Assembly (NCBI GenBank): GCA_011319805.1
Contig: SJRY01000156.1
Coordinates: 1 to 48,523 of the forward strand
From: Macrocybe gigantea
Lineage: Eukaryota; Basidiomycota; Agaricomycetes; Agaricales; Callistosporiaceae
Length of the DNA stretch: 48,523 nucleotides
Reading direction: 5' to 3'
Positions within the stretch are counted from its first letter, which is position 1, and every line of letters starts with the position of its first letter. This document shows, in pieces, positions 10,551 to 20,659 of the stretch. The notes beneath the pieces were generated by a model. It made no database searches. It saw only the letters and a program-made list of their open reading frames with translations, and was not told the DNA's origin. Both the position numbers and the translations under genes were made by a program.

Positions 10551-10636
10551 TACTCAGAAATAGCATCCTTATCCCTGCCTCTCACATCTAAGGGTTAGTT
10601 AGAGTGACCTGCACGCAGATTTAGTTTTGTGTAGCA
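10551..10636 (-). repeat. E2 LTR remnant (5' end side)
   Basis: In reverse complement this begins TGCTACACAAAACTAAATC and continues through TCACTCTAACTAACCC, the same sequence as 3141-3193. It is followed on the plus strand by TACAT, the complement of the ATGTA at 3379-3383. It is therefore the opposite end of the insertion that interrupted the gypsy element. Confidence 0.6.
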
Positions 10637-10693
10637 TACATCTGGTATCGAAGCGAGTCTGTTTCAGTTGTATGGATTGTGATTTAGCACCTC

Positions 10694-11836
10694 CTAGTCG
10701 GACCCTTCGGCAAAACCCTCTTTGTCAGAGCTTCCTTCATTCTTGTCTTCTTCATCCTCTCCTTCTTCTTCTTTCACTTCTCTGACCTGGGATTTTCCTT
10801 TCTTCTTCTTCTTGCAGTTCCATGCATAATGTCCCTTTAAGCCACAATTGAAACATGTGACATTTGCTGCTCCTTTTCATGGTTCCGGGCAGTTTCGTGA
10901 GATGTGTCCTGGTTTATTGCAGTTGAAGCAGTTGTTGCTTCATACTTTGTTGACTTCCATGGCCTGTCCTGCTCCTCGGCTTGGATTTCCAGTCTTGCAC
11001 TGATTGCTTGTGAATTCTCCTCTCATTACATTTCTGTGTTCATCGATGTTTCGTCCAATCGCTCGAACTGTCTTGATATATTCATCTCCATCTGTTGGAA
11101 GTGTGGAGATCGAGTGTACGGCTTCTGCTGTCCTTTGGTTTAAGCTCTTCTCGAGTAGGAAACAAGGGGCTGTTCCTGTCATTCCTGCTTTCCCTGCGAG
11201 GTCTACGAATTCATCCAGAAATTCATCGATGGGTCGGTTTCCCTGTCTGATATTGAATAGTTTGCTTCCTGCTTGTGATGGTGACATGACATTGCTGAAT
11301 CGTGTCTCTATCTTGGTTATGAAGTCGGCCCATGTGCTTTGGTTGGTAGTGGTGTCGATCTTCTTTGACGCCCAGTGGGCTCCGGGTCTGTCGGTCATTC
11401 TAGATAGGACCGCTCCAATCTTCTGTGTGTCTGTGAGGTCTCCATGTGCAGTTATGTAAAGTTTCATCTTCCTCCACCAAATATCGAAGGATGTTCGATC
11501 TCCTGTAAAGGATTTCGGGTTGGCGATGATTCCCTTGTATTCTGTCGTCATCCTTTGGGGGATTTCTTCATTGTTCTCTTGGTCTTGGTTTTCCTGTTCC
11601 TAGATCTGTTGTTCTTGGGTCTGCTGTGCTTGTACTTGGGCTTGTTGTTCTTGGAGCTGTTTCTGTCTTTGCTCCTCTCTCTGTTCTTTCCAGTAGTCTA
11701 AGTCAACTCCTGTGATTCTACAAGCTTGTTCAAAATTGGCCCACTCTGCGGTGGTCGGTCTGTTTGTCTTTGGTAATCCTTTTCACTCCCTCCACCAATA
11801 GTATTCGTCCCAGTCACTGTTGCTTACTTTCGCCAC
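10694..11836 (-). pseudogene. Gypsy gag, copy C
   Basis: Gag of the gypsy family. The central block from MTTEYKGIIANPKSFTGDRT to [11 protein letters not shown] (10940-11551) is open. The first block starting at GTG 11836 has two stop codons, one in the glutamine-rich stretch. Two CCHC knuckle regions follow near 10900 and 10830, then the acidic tail and stop at 10694. Like copy G it carries the extra QVQAQQ insertion that copy A lacks. Confidence 0.85.
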
Positions 11837-11839
11837 GGT

Positions 11840-12455
11840 GGTGCGATTCTTTCCTTATGCAGTGCTTCGGCGGATTGGTCCTCTGAAGGAGTTCAGTGGT
11901 TTCGTTCCTGTGTGTCCTTGACTCTGGTGTCGTTCTCATTAGTTCTGTTGTATGCTCTGTGCGTTGTGCCCTCTCTGTATCAGTATGTCTTCCTCCTGTG
12001 TTCAGCGATTATAGTTCTCGATCTGTTGTTGCCTAAAGTCTCGGGCTTGTGTTCGTTCTTCTCTCGTTTTCTTGCAGATGGGTTCGTCCTCTTCTTCGGC
12101 AAGAAGATTCTGGTCTGACCACAGCTCTTCTGGGCCTATCCCATATTCTCCTTCTAGGAAGAGTTCTGCAATGAGTTGTGCTGCTCCTTCGCTGAGGATC
12201 TCAGTGGGCTTGTTTGTGGTGGTGAAGGCAAACTCTCTCAGAAATGCCTGTTCTTTGTCGTCACTACTTGGTGTAGGCATGCACTCTCTCTTCCGTTTGT
12301 TTGGATTGCTAGTGTCTCTGCGGGTGGCATGGACTGTCTCTGCAAATGGCATGGACTGCAATGTCTGGTCTACTTCTTTGAGCCAAGTGCTCTCGTCACT
12401 CGTGCTAGTGCTCGCTGGGTTGGCGACCACTTGTCGTCGAATATTGATCAAGTCT
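11840..12455 (-). pseudogene. Gypsy leader ORF, copy C
   Basis: Best preserved copy of the leader frame: 149 open codons from INIRRQVVANPAS to QQIENYNR, then a stop. Features are a basic NPNKRKREC cluster, an ILSEGAAQLIAELFLEGE helix-like segment and an acidic AEEEDEP stretch. It sits between the 5' LTR and gag. No family was recognised and no in-frame ATG was found. Confidence 0.6.
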
Positions 12456-12504
12456 TTGATAAAGCATGACGTGGTGTGTGTGTGAGTCTGAGTGAGTCTC
12501 GACG

Positions 12505-12515
12505 AGGCTTAATAT
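12505..12515 (-). promoter_or_regulatory. Self-priming site, copy C
   Basis: Minus-strand ATATTAAGCCT, two bases inside the LTR, complementary to the AGGCTTAATAT inside the LTR downstream of its TATA box. Same arrangement as copies A and G. Confidence 0.65.
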
Positions 12516-12517
12516 CT

Positions 12518-12837
12518 TGTTAGGCTAGACAAATCTCAGAAGGACTCGGGCAGACTAAGTGCGAGAGTGGTCTTGAGATGATGGCAAAAGGAATATTAAG
12601 CCTAGCGCTACTGGTACATCTGGGAGTCCTTATATACATTACAGTACTTGAGCACGGACCATGGGCTGCGCAATGCTGTGGACTGCGGATGAGTAAGACT
12701 GGAAGGAGATGACTCAGGATGACTAGGGAAGTGGGATGACTCGATAGCTGCGCACTGTGCAGCATGACGGGGGAGATAAGGGATGTGGGAAGGATAAGAT
12801 AAGAAAATGAATGGTCCTTTGGGTGACGTCTGCAACA
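12518..12837 (-). repeat. Gypsy 5' LTR, copy C
   Basis: 320-bp LTR. In element orientation it shares GTCACCCAAAGG, TTATCCTTCCC and CCCCCGTCATGC with the copy G 3' LTR at 25011, while the copy G 5' LTR differs at all three. This makes it the original partner of the 25011 LTR. Confidence 0.92.
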
Positions 12838-14398
12838 GAAAGCCAGGTCCTCTGCCCGTCTTGCTAATTCCAATCTGAGGCATGCCCTCAGATCTCTAAC
12901 TACTCTGCTGCAGGTGGGGAGTGATTCTTTGAGGTCAAAAAATCTAGCCTCTCTATCAGACAGGCAGTGCAGTGCACTCAAGTCTCCTCTCAAGGACTTG
13001 GTGGATCTGAAACCACCTAACTTCTTATCCATAGACTATTTCACGGATGTGAATAATCGGGGCAGGTGGCTTGTTGATGAATTTAGCAGTCGCCTTGAGA
13101 TTCATAAGCTCCTTGGCAGGGATGAAGATTCTGTCAAGGCTTACTGCACATCACTCGAACAGGCACTCATTGAGTGCCAGCTTGAGCCTAATTGTGTATA
13201 TACCAGTAGTGATGGTGCCATGCACATGAAAGCAGATACACGTAAGCAGTCTGTATATTCATCCTGGGTTTACCAGAGCAATACGCTTATCTACAAAACT
13301 TGTCAGCCTGTCAGAAAAGTGACAAGTGATGATTTGGAGCTTATTGGATTGTGTATGTCCATCCAAAAAGCTATCGTGCAAGATGGAGCTATATCTATCA
13401 TGTGCTTTCTTGACTCGATGAATGCAATCAATTGCATTATCGATTGCAACCCCCACTCTATGCAGTCACATTCTATTGCCCTATGCACTTCACTGTGTGC
13501 TGTTAGGCTAGACGAATCTCAGAAGGACTCGGGCAGACTAAGTGCAAGAGTGGTCTTGAGATGATGGCAAAAGGAATATTAAGCCTAGCATTACTGGTAC
13601 ATCTGGGAGTCCTTATATACACTACAGTACTTGAGCACGGACCATGGGCTGCGCAATGCTGTGGACTGCGGATGAGTAAGACTGGAAGGAGATGACTCAG
13701 AATGACTAGGGAAGTGGGATGACTCGATGGCTGCATGCTGTGCAGCATGACGGGGAAGATAAGGGATGTGGGAAAGATAAGATAGGAAAATGAATGGTCC
13801 TTTGAGCGACGTCTGTAGCATGTGCTTGGTTCTCTCAATCCAAGTTGCACCAGATTACCTTCTGGCATGTCCCTTCCTCCTGGAAGTAGGCTATTCAGGT
13901 CAAAGCACATAACTCTGCATGTGAGCTCAATATTCCTGTGGGACTTCACCTCCTCTATACCACAGATGCACTCCAGAAGGGGGCAGATGATGACATGCAT
14001 ACCTCTTGGTTCTATGATTCAGAAATCAAGAAATACATTAGCGCCTCCATGTTTTGGTTTCATGATGTAGGAAAGCCAGAATCCTATGAGTGCCTGCTTC
14101 ATAAAAGAACGGGCTTTATGAAATTAGTGATAGGCAATGAGTTGTTCGCTCATTGCTGTTGCGTTGCTTGCAGATACGCGCCGATCAGTGCATATCAAGT
14201 GTGGTTTAATTTCATTGAGAGCAATGAATGCTCTTGCAGATGTGGGCCTGAAGACTCCATCCATGTTATGACTCTGTGCCGCAACTGGAACAGGCCAGCT
14301 GAATGCCAGTATGACGCCTTCATGTGCTCCTGGTTCGTCAAGTACCTAATGTCTAATAAGGCAGTGGGTGCCTTCATTCCGGATCCGGGGGGCAGGTA
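12838..14398 (+). pseudogene. LINE ORF2 C-terminal part, copy D
   Basis: Encodes the end of the reverse transcriptase polyprotein. RNase H-like segments are SSDGAMHMKADTRKQ, ELIGLCMSIQKAI and FLDSMNAINCIIDCNPHS, followed by a C-terminal zinc motif ECSCRCGPEDSIHVMTLC (CxC, then H and C). The open frame 12914-13500 is cut by the solo LTR, whose 5-bp duplication lies within the codons. The second part runs to the TAA at 14397-14399. Confidence 0.85.
13501..13820 (-). repeat. Gypsy solo LTR in LINE D
   Basis: A 320-bp gypsy LTR flanked by perfect 5-bp duplications TGTGC (13496-13500 and 13821-13825). Removing the LTR and one duplicate restores LINE sequence colinear with the other copies. It formed by insertion followed by LTR-LTR recombination. 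Confidence 0.95.
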
Positions 14399-14405
14399 AC
14401 TGCCC
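14390..14405 (+). ncRNA. LINE stop-codon hairpin with GUAA loop
   Basis: GGGCAG-GTAA-CTGCCC forms a 6-bp stem with a GNRA-type tetraloop that contains the ORF2 stop codon TAA. It recurs at 15173-15188 and, with a G-U pair and an extra base pair, at 29256-29273. It could be an RNA structure of the LINE 3' end. Role unknown. Confidence 0.5.
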
Positions 14406-14845
14406 TTCCGCAGTGGAGGATACTCAGGTTATGGCTCCTTGTAGAGCCTTTGCATGGAAGTAACTGCAACTGGCCTTTGGACTGGGGGATCTAGAGCATC
14501 AATTCAGTGGGGTGTTTGATGAAAGCAAACACCAAGCTTCATTGTGATTCACAAACTCTGCAACACTTGTTTGTTATGGGCCTTTTTGGACCCTTTGCAT
14601 GGAATTGACCACATCTGGCTCCTAGGAGCTGAGGAACACAGGCTGAGCAGGCAAGTGCACATGAGCATGTGCCTAAATGGCACGTGCATGGGCAGAAGAC
14701 AGCAGGGTTAGTGCACCCTCCATGTATATCCCCTCAGTCTGGTATTATTTGGACTAGTTGTATTTATCGTAGGTACCCTTGTGTATTTACAAGCAGACTG
14801 CCATCGAACACCACTATATAAATTGTTGATTTAAAAAAAAAAAAA

Positions 14846-15629
14846 TAATACAGGAAAGCCAGAGTCCTATAAATGCCCCCTCTATAAGAGGATGGGCTTC
14901 ATGAAGTTGGTAATGGGCAATGAGCTGTTCACTTGTTGCTATCACATTGCATGCGGACACATGCCGATCAATGCATATTGAGCATGGTTTAATTTTGTTG
15001 AAAGCAATGAATACTCCTGCAGACGAGGGCCTGAAGACTCTGTCCATGTCATAACCCTGTGCCATAACTGGAACAGGCCAAATGAATGCCAGTATAATGC
15101 CTTTGTGCATTCCTGGTTCGTTAAGCATCTAACATCAAACAAGGCAGCAGATGCTTTTATCCCAGATCCAGGGGGCAGGTAACTGCCCTTTTATAGTGGG
15201 AGATCTTCCAGGTTATGGCTCCTTGTAGAGCCTTTGCATGGAAGTAACTGCAACTGGCCTTTGGACTGGGGGACTCAGAGCATCAAGTCAGTGTAGTGTT
15301 TGATGAAAGCAGACATCGAGCTTCATTGCACATTGCATATTCTGCAACATCTGTCATTACAGGCCCTCTTGAACCCTTTACATGGAAGTGACTACATTTG
15401 GCTCTTAGGCCTGGGGAACATTGACTTAGCAAACAAGTTAGCATGGGCATGAGCATGAGTGGCCCAGGCATAGACAGGAGACAACAGAGTTAGTGTGCTC
15501 TTTATATTTATCTCTTCAGTCTGGCTTCGATCAGACTTGTTGTATTTATCATAGATACCTTCATATATATACAAGTAGACTGCTACTGAGCACTGCTATA
15601 AAAATTGTTGATTTTTTTAAAAAAAAAAA
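14846..15629 (+). mobile_element. LINE copy E, short 3' fragment
   Basis: A 5'-truncated LINE. It begins within ORF2 at AGGAAAGCCAGAGTCC (ESYKCPLYKRMGFMKL), has the zinc motif region, the stop hairpin, the 3' UTR and an A run at 15619-15629. It abuts the tail of copy D. The short frame 14850-15181 carries one stop (TGA in place of the CGA Arg codon). Confidence 0.85.
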
Positions 15630-15833
15630 GTGTTATTATAGTTATTCCTTTTCATGTTCATGTCTTAGCTGGTACTACATGTTCTTTCCTTTTGGATGGT
15701 TTGTCACCTCAGATGGTTTTCCTTGGTGCTTCAGATCACTTTACAGAAATGGTGTATTTCAGAGTATGGGATGATCTACATCTGATATCAAAGTGAGTCT
15801 GTTTCAGCTATATGGGTTGCAATTTAGCACCTC

Positions 15834-16983
15834 CTAGTTGGATCCTTTGACAAAACCCTCTTTGTCAGAGCTTTCTTCATCCTTGTCTTCTTCGTCCTTT
15901 CCTTTCCTTTCCTTCTTCTTCTTTCACTTCTCTGACTTAGGATTTTCCTTTCTTCTTCTTCTTGCAGTTCCATGCATAATGTCCCTTCAAGCCACAGTTG
16001 AAACATGTAATGTTTGCTGCTCCTTTTCACAGTTCTGGACACTTTCATGAAAGGTGCCCTGGCTTATTGCAATTGAAGCAATTGTTGCTTCATACTTTGT
16101 TGACTTCCATTGCCTGTCCTGTTCCTTGGTTTGGATTTCCAGGCTTGCACTGATTGCTTGTGAATTCTCCTCTCATTATATTCCTGTATTCATCGATGTT
16201 CTATCCAATCACTCAAACTGTCTTGATATACTCATCTCCATCTGTTGGGAGTGCAGAGATTGAGTGTACTGCTTCTGCTGTCCTCCAGTTTAAGCTCTTT
16301 TCAAGTAAGAAATGAGAGGCTGTTCCCATCATTCCTGCCTTCCCTGTGAGATCTACAAATTTATCCAGGAATTCATCAATGGGTCAGTTTTCCTGTCTGA
16401 TATTGAATAGCTTGCTTCTTACTTGTGACAGTGACATGACATTGCTGAATCATGTCTCTATCTCAGTTATGAAGTCAGCCTATGTGCTTTGGTTGGTAGT
16501 GGTGTCAATCTTCTTTGATGCCTAGTAGGCTCCTAGTCTGTCAGTCATTCTGGACAGGACCATCCTGATCTTCTATATGTCTATAAGGTCTCTATGTGCA
16601 ATTATATAGAGTTTCGTCTTCTTCCAAATGTCAAAGGCTGTTCAATCTCCTGTGAAGGATTTTGGGTTAGCAATGATTCTCTTGTATTCTATCATCATCC
16701 TTTGGAGAGTTTTTTCATCATTGTCTTGGTCTTGGTTCTCCTGTTCCTGGGTCTGTTGCACTTGGGTCTATTGCACTTGTACTTGGGCTTGCTATTTTTG
16801 AAGCTGTTTCTGTCTTCATTCCTCTCTTTGTTCTTTCCAGTAGTCTAGATCGACTCCTGTGATTCTACAGGCCTGTTTAAAATCAGCCCACTCTGTAGTG
16901 GTTGGTCCATTTGTCTTTGGTAATCCTTTTTACTCCCTCTACTGATAGTATTCATTCCAGTCACTATTGCTTACTTTCACCAT
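15834..16983 (-). pseudogene. Gypsy gag, copy F
   Basis: Gag remnant aligned with copies A, C and G. Unlike those copies its first codon is ATG (16983, MVKVSNS). Many stops break it, so only short open blocks remain. The knuckle cysteines are partly visible near 16000-16080. Not functional. Confidence 0.8.
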
Positions 16984-16989
16984 AGTGGT

Positions 16990-17620
16990 GTAATTCCTTC
17001 CTTATGCTGTGCTTTGGCAGATTGGTCCTCTAAAGAGGTTTAGTAGTTTCATTTCTGTATGTCTCTGACTTTGGTGTCATTCTTGCTGGCTCTGTTGTAT
17101 GCTCTGTGCATCATGCCCACTCTGTATCAGTATATCTTCTTCCTGCATTTAGCAGTTATAGTTTTCAATCTGTTGTCACCTGAAGTTTTAGGCTTGTGTT
17201 CATTCTTCTCTTGTTTTCTTGTAGATAGGTTCATCCTCTTCTTTAGCAAGAAGATTCTGGTCTGACCACAGCTCTTCTGTGCTTATCCCATATTCTCCTT
17301 CTAGAAAAAGTTCTGCAATGAGTTGTGCTGCTCCTTCACTGAGGATCTCAGTAGGTTCATCTGCAGTAATAAAGGCAAACTCTCTCAGAAATGCCTGTTC
17401 TTCATTGTCACTACTTAGTGTAGGTGTGTGCTCTCTCTTTCATTTGTTTGGATTGCTAGTATCTCTGCGGGTGGCGTGGACTGTCTCTGTGAATGGCATG
17501 GACTGCAATGTCTGGTCAACTTCTCTAAGCCAAGTGCTCTCGTTGCTCATGCTAGTGCTCACTGGGTTGGCAATCGCTTATTGTTGAATATTGATCAGGT
17601 CTTTGATAAAGTGTAATGTA
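16990..17620 (-). pseudogene. Gypsy leader ORF, copy F
   Basis: Degenerate counterpart of the leader frame in copy C, recognisable from the SDQNLLAKEEDEP and ILSEGAAQLIAELF regions but interrupted by stops. No new information on function. Confidence 0.5.
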
Positions 17621-17662
17621 GTGTGTATGAGTCTGAGCAAGTCTTGATGAGGCTTAATATCT

Positions 17663-17982
17663 TATTAGGCTAGACAAATCTCAAAAGGACTCAGGCAGAC
17701 TAAGTGCAAGAGTAGTCTTGAGATGATGGCAAAAGGAATATTAAGCCTAGTACTACTGGTACATCTGGGAGTCCTTATATATGTTACAGTACTCGAGCAT
17801 GGACCATGGGCTATGCAATGCTGTGGACTGCAGATGAGTAAGACTGGAAGAAGATGACTCAGGATGACTAGGAAAGTGAAATGACTCAATAGCTGTGTGT
17901 TGCACAGCATGATGGAGGAGATAAGGGATATGGGAAAGATAAGGTAAGAAATTGAATGGTCCTTCAGGCAGTGTCTATAATA
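17663..17982 (-). repeat. Gypsy 5' LTR, copy F (mutated ends)
   Basis: 320 bp. The terminal dinucleotides have mutated: it begins TATTAGGC instead of TGTTAGGC and ends CTATAATA instead of CTGTAACA. The self-priming 11-mer just outside it (AGGCTTAATAT, 17650-17660) is preserved. Confidence 0.88.
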
Positions 17983-18470
17983 CCTTACTTACTTCTTTTA
18001 GATCATCATCTTATCTCTTCTCATATGTATTCTATATCTGCTTTTGAATATATGCTAGTCTAATTCTTTTGAGTGATCTGTGAGTGTTTGACATCAATCT
18101 CTAGATATATTTATACTTTTTTTTGAATTGCAATAATGCATACTCAATGCATTGCTATCAATTGAGTGCTCATCAACCCTGAGTTTTTTTCCTTATAACT
18201 GCCTTGCCCTGACATTTCTGCTGAAATTTTTCATGAAAACAATTCATCCTGCATCCATACATGCAGCTTCAACACCAGTGGAATGATGCTGATGTTGCTA
18301 CTCAACTCCTCTTTGGTGCTATAAAAAACAGTGATCTCCAGAAAACTATTGAAGGCCTCCCTCCTTCAGGACCTATTTATAAGTCTATGCCTGCCACTCT
18401 TCTCAGTGTCTCTTCTCATACCTTCCTCAGTTTGAAAGGCTCAAAGGACATGCATATAGCTACTCCCCAC
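17983..18470 (+). other. Unassigned 488 bp between gypsy copies
   Basis: AT-rich sequence with a plus-strand open stretch from ATG 18261 (MQLQHQWNDADVATQLLFGA) until the LTR at 18471. It resembles no element in the window. It may be a fragment of another retrotransposon Gag or of a host gene cut by copy G. Not identified. Confidence 0.35.
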
Positions 18471-18790
18471 TGTTACAGACATTGCCCAAAGGACCATTCA
18501 ATTTCTTATCTTATCTTTTCCATATTTCTTATCTTCCCCATCACACTGTGCAGTGCGCAGCTATCGAGTCATCTCACTTTCCTAGTTATCCTGAGTCATC
18601 TCCTTCCAGCCTTACTCATCTGCAGTCCATAGCATTGCGCAGCCCATGGTGTGTGCTCGAGTACTGTAATGTATATAAGGACTCCCAGATGTACCGGTAG
18701 CGCTAGGCTTAATATTCCTTTTGCCATCATCTAAAGACCACTCTTGCACTTAGTCTGCCCGAGTCCTTCTGAGATTTGTCTAGCCTAACA
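18471..18790 (+). repeat. Gypsy 5' LTR, copy G
   Basis: 320 bp, TGTTACAGACATTGCCC to CTAGCCTAACA. It shares diagnostic variants with the copy B 3' LTR (CATTCAATTTC, CCAGCCTTACTC) rather than with the copy G 3' LTR. Confidence 0.92.
18672..18680 (+). promoter_or_regulatory. LTR TATA box
   Basis: TATATAAGG in the copy G 5' LTR, conserved in all gypsy LTRs of the window. Transcription is predicted to start about 30-35 nt downstream, close to the AGGCTTAATAT at 18705-18715. Confidence 0.65.
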
Positions 18791-18792
18791 AG

Positions 18793-18803
18793 ATATTAAG
18801 CCT
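18793..18803 (+). promoter_or_regulatory. Self-priming primer binding site, copy G
   Basis: ATATTAAGCCT starts two bases after the LTR and is the exact reverse complement of AGGCTTAATAT at 18705-18715, where the transcript is expected to begin. In Tf1 of fission yeast the first 11 nt of the mRNA fold back onto such a site and prime minus-strand DNA. The same pairing is preserved in copies A, C and F. No tRNA-type site is seen. The transcription start is inferred, not measured. Confidence 0.7.
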
Positions 18804-18849
18804 TGTCGAGACTCACTCAGACTCACACACACACCACATCATGCTTTAT

Positions 18850-19460
18850 CAAAGACTTGATCAATATTCGATGACAAGCGGTCACCAACCCAGCGAGCAC
18901 TAGCACGAGCGACGAGAGCACTTGGCTCAAAGAAGTAGACCAGACATTGCAGTCCATGCCATTTGCAGAGACAGTCCATGCCACCCGCAGAGACACTAGC
19001 AATCCAAACAAATGGAAGAGAGAGTGCATGCCTACACCAAGTAGTGATGACAAAGAACAGGCATTTCTGAGAGAGTTTGCCTTCACCACTACAAACAAGC
19101 CCACTGAGATCCTCAGCGAAGGAGCAGCACAACTCATTGCAGAACTCTTCCTAGAAGGAGAATATGGGATAGGCCCAGAAGAGCTGTGGTCAGACCAGAA
19201 TCTTCTTGCCGAAGAAGAGGACGAACCTATCCGCAAGAAAATGAGAGAAGAACGAACACAAGCCCGAGACTTTAGGCAACAACAGATCGAGAACTATAAT
19301 CGCTGAACACAGGAGAAAGACATACTGATACAAAGAGGGCATGATGCATGCACAGAGCATACGACAGAACCAACGAGAACGACACCAGAGTCAAGGACAC
19401 ACAGGAACGAAACCGCCGAACCCCTTCAGAGGACCAATCCGCCGAAGCACTGCATAAGGA
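18850..19460 (+). pseudogene. Gypsy leader ORF, copy G
   Basis: Same frame as in copy C: KEVDQTLQSMPFAETVHATR through FLEGEYGIGPEELWSDQNLL to QQIENYNR, then TGA in place of an Arg codon at about 19306. It continues in part as a charged segment. Located between the primer site and gag. Function unknown. Confidence 0.6.
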
Positions 19461-19475
19461 AAGAATCGCACCACA

Positions 19476-20628
19476 GTGGCGAAAGTAAGCAACAACGACT
19501 GGGACGAATACTATCGGTGGAGGGAGCGAAAAGGATTACCAAAGACAAACAGACCGACCGCCGCAGAGTGGGCCGATTTTGAACAAGCTTGTAGAATCGC
19601 AGGAGTCGACCTAGACTACTGGAAAGAACAGAGAGAGGAGCAAAGACAGAAACAGCTCCAAGAACAGCAAGCCCAAATACAAGCACAGCAGACCCAAGAA
19701 CAACAGATCCAGGAACAGGAAGACCAAGACTAAGAGAACAATGAAGAAATCCCCCAAAGGATGACAACAGAATACAAGGGAATCATCACCAATCCGAAAT
19801 CCTTTACAGGAGATCGAATATCCTTCAACATTTGATGGAGGAAGATGAAGCTTTACATAACTGCACATGAAGACCTCACAGATACACAGAAGATCGGAGC
19901 GGTCCTGTCCAGAATGACCGATGGACCAGGAGCCCACTGGGCGTCAAAGAAGATTGACACCACTACCAACTAAAGCATATGGGCTGACTTCATAACTGAG
20001 ATAGAGATACAATTCAGCAATGTCATATCACCATCACAAGCAGGAAGCAAACTATTCAATATCAGATAGGGAAACTGACCCATCGACGAATTTCTGGATG
20101 AATTCGTAGACCTCACAGGGAAAGCAGGAATGACAGGAACAGCCCCTCATTTCCTACTTGAGAAGAGCTTAAACTGAAGGACAGCAGAAGCCATACACTC
20201 GATCTCCACACTCCCAATGGATGGAGATGAATATATCAAAACAGTTCGAGCGATTGGATGAAACATCGATAAACACAGGAATGTGATGAGAGGAGAATTC
20301 ACAAGCAATTAGTGCAAGCCTGGAAACCCAAGCTGAGGAGCAGGACAGGCCATGGAAGTTGACAAAGTACAAAGCAACAACTGCTTCAACTGCAATAAAC
20401 CAGGACACCTCTCACAAAACTGCTCAGAATCACAAAAAGGAGCAACAAATGTCACATGTTTCAATTGTGGCTTAAAGGGACACTATGCATGGAACTGCAA
20501 GAAGAAGAAGAAAGGAAAATCCTGAGTCAGAGAAGTGAAAGAAGAAGAAGGAGAGGAAAGGAAAGGACGAAGAAGACAAGGATGAAGAAAGCTCTGACAA
20601 AGAGGGTTTTGTCAAAGGGTCCAACTAG
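19476..20628 (+). pseudogene. Gypsy gag, copy G
   Basis: Starts VAKVSNNDWDEYYRWRE (GTG 19476; an in-frame TAA lies upstream). The first 85 codons, with the Gln-rich coiled segment, are open. Beyond about 19733 the frame has many stops. Two CCHC knuckles are visible near 20385 ([14 protein letters not shown]) and 20459 ([14 protein letters not shown]), then the acidic tail and TAG at 20626. The intact-to-decayed change near 19740 may mark a recombination point. Confidence 0.82.
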
Positions 20629-20659
20629 GAGGTGCTAAATCATGACCCATACAACTGAA

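Larger units (their letters stand above)
10637..12837 (-). mobile_element. Gypsy copy C, 5' part
   Basis: Minus-strand element from the 5' LTR through leader ORF and gag, ending at the pol start within CCAGATGTA, where E2 inserted. The 5' LTR flank GAAAG continues directly into LINE sequence, and the same LINE position with CTTTC flanks the 3' LTR of copy G. Confidence 0.88.
12838..14845 (+). mobile_element. LINE copy D, 3' half
   Basis: Non-LTR retrotransposon fragment: the end of the RT domain, RNase H, C-terminal zinc motif, 3' UTR and a 13-nt A run (14833-14845). It begins GAAAGCCAGGTCC at the gypsy LTR junction and is interrupted by a solo LTR at 13501-13820. Its missing upstream part matches 25329-26142, on the other strand. 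Confidence 0.88.
15630..17982 (-). mobile_element. Gypsy copy F, strongly decayed
   Basis: Minus-strand 5' LTR, leader and gag region, ending in the protease region beside LINE E. Compared with copies A and C it carries dense G-to-A and C-to-T changes, both at CpG sites (CTGCGCGCTG becomes CTGTGTGTTG) and elsewhere (GTGGGATGAC becomes GTGAAATGAC). This suggests methylation decay, possibly with RIP-like mutation. Confidence 0.88.

Noticed and set aside
14833..15629. Copies D and E as a tandem duplication
   Set aside because: Each has its own A run and a different 5' truncation, and they differ throughout, so two separate insertions are more likely.
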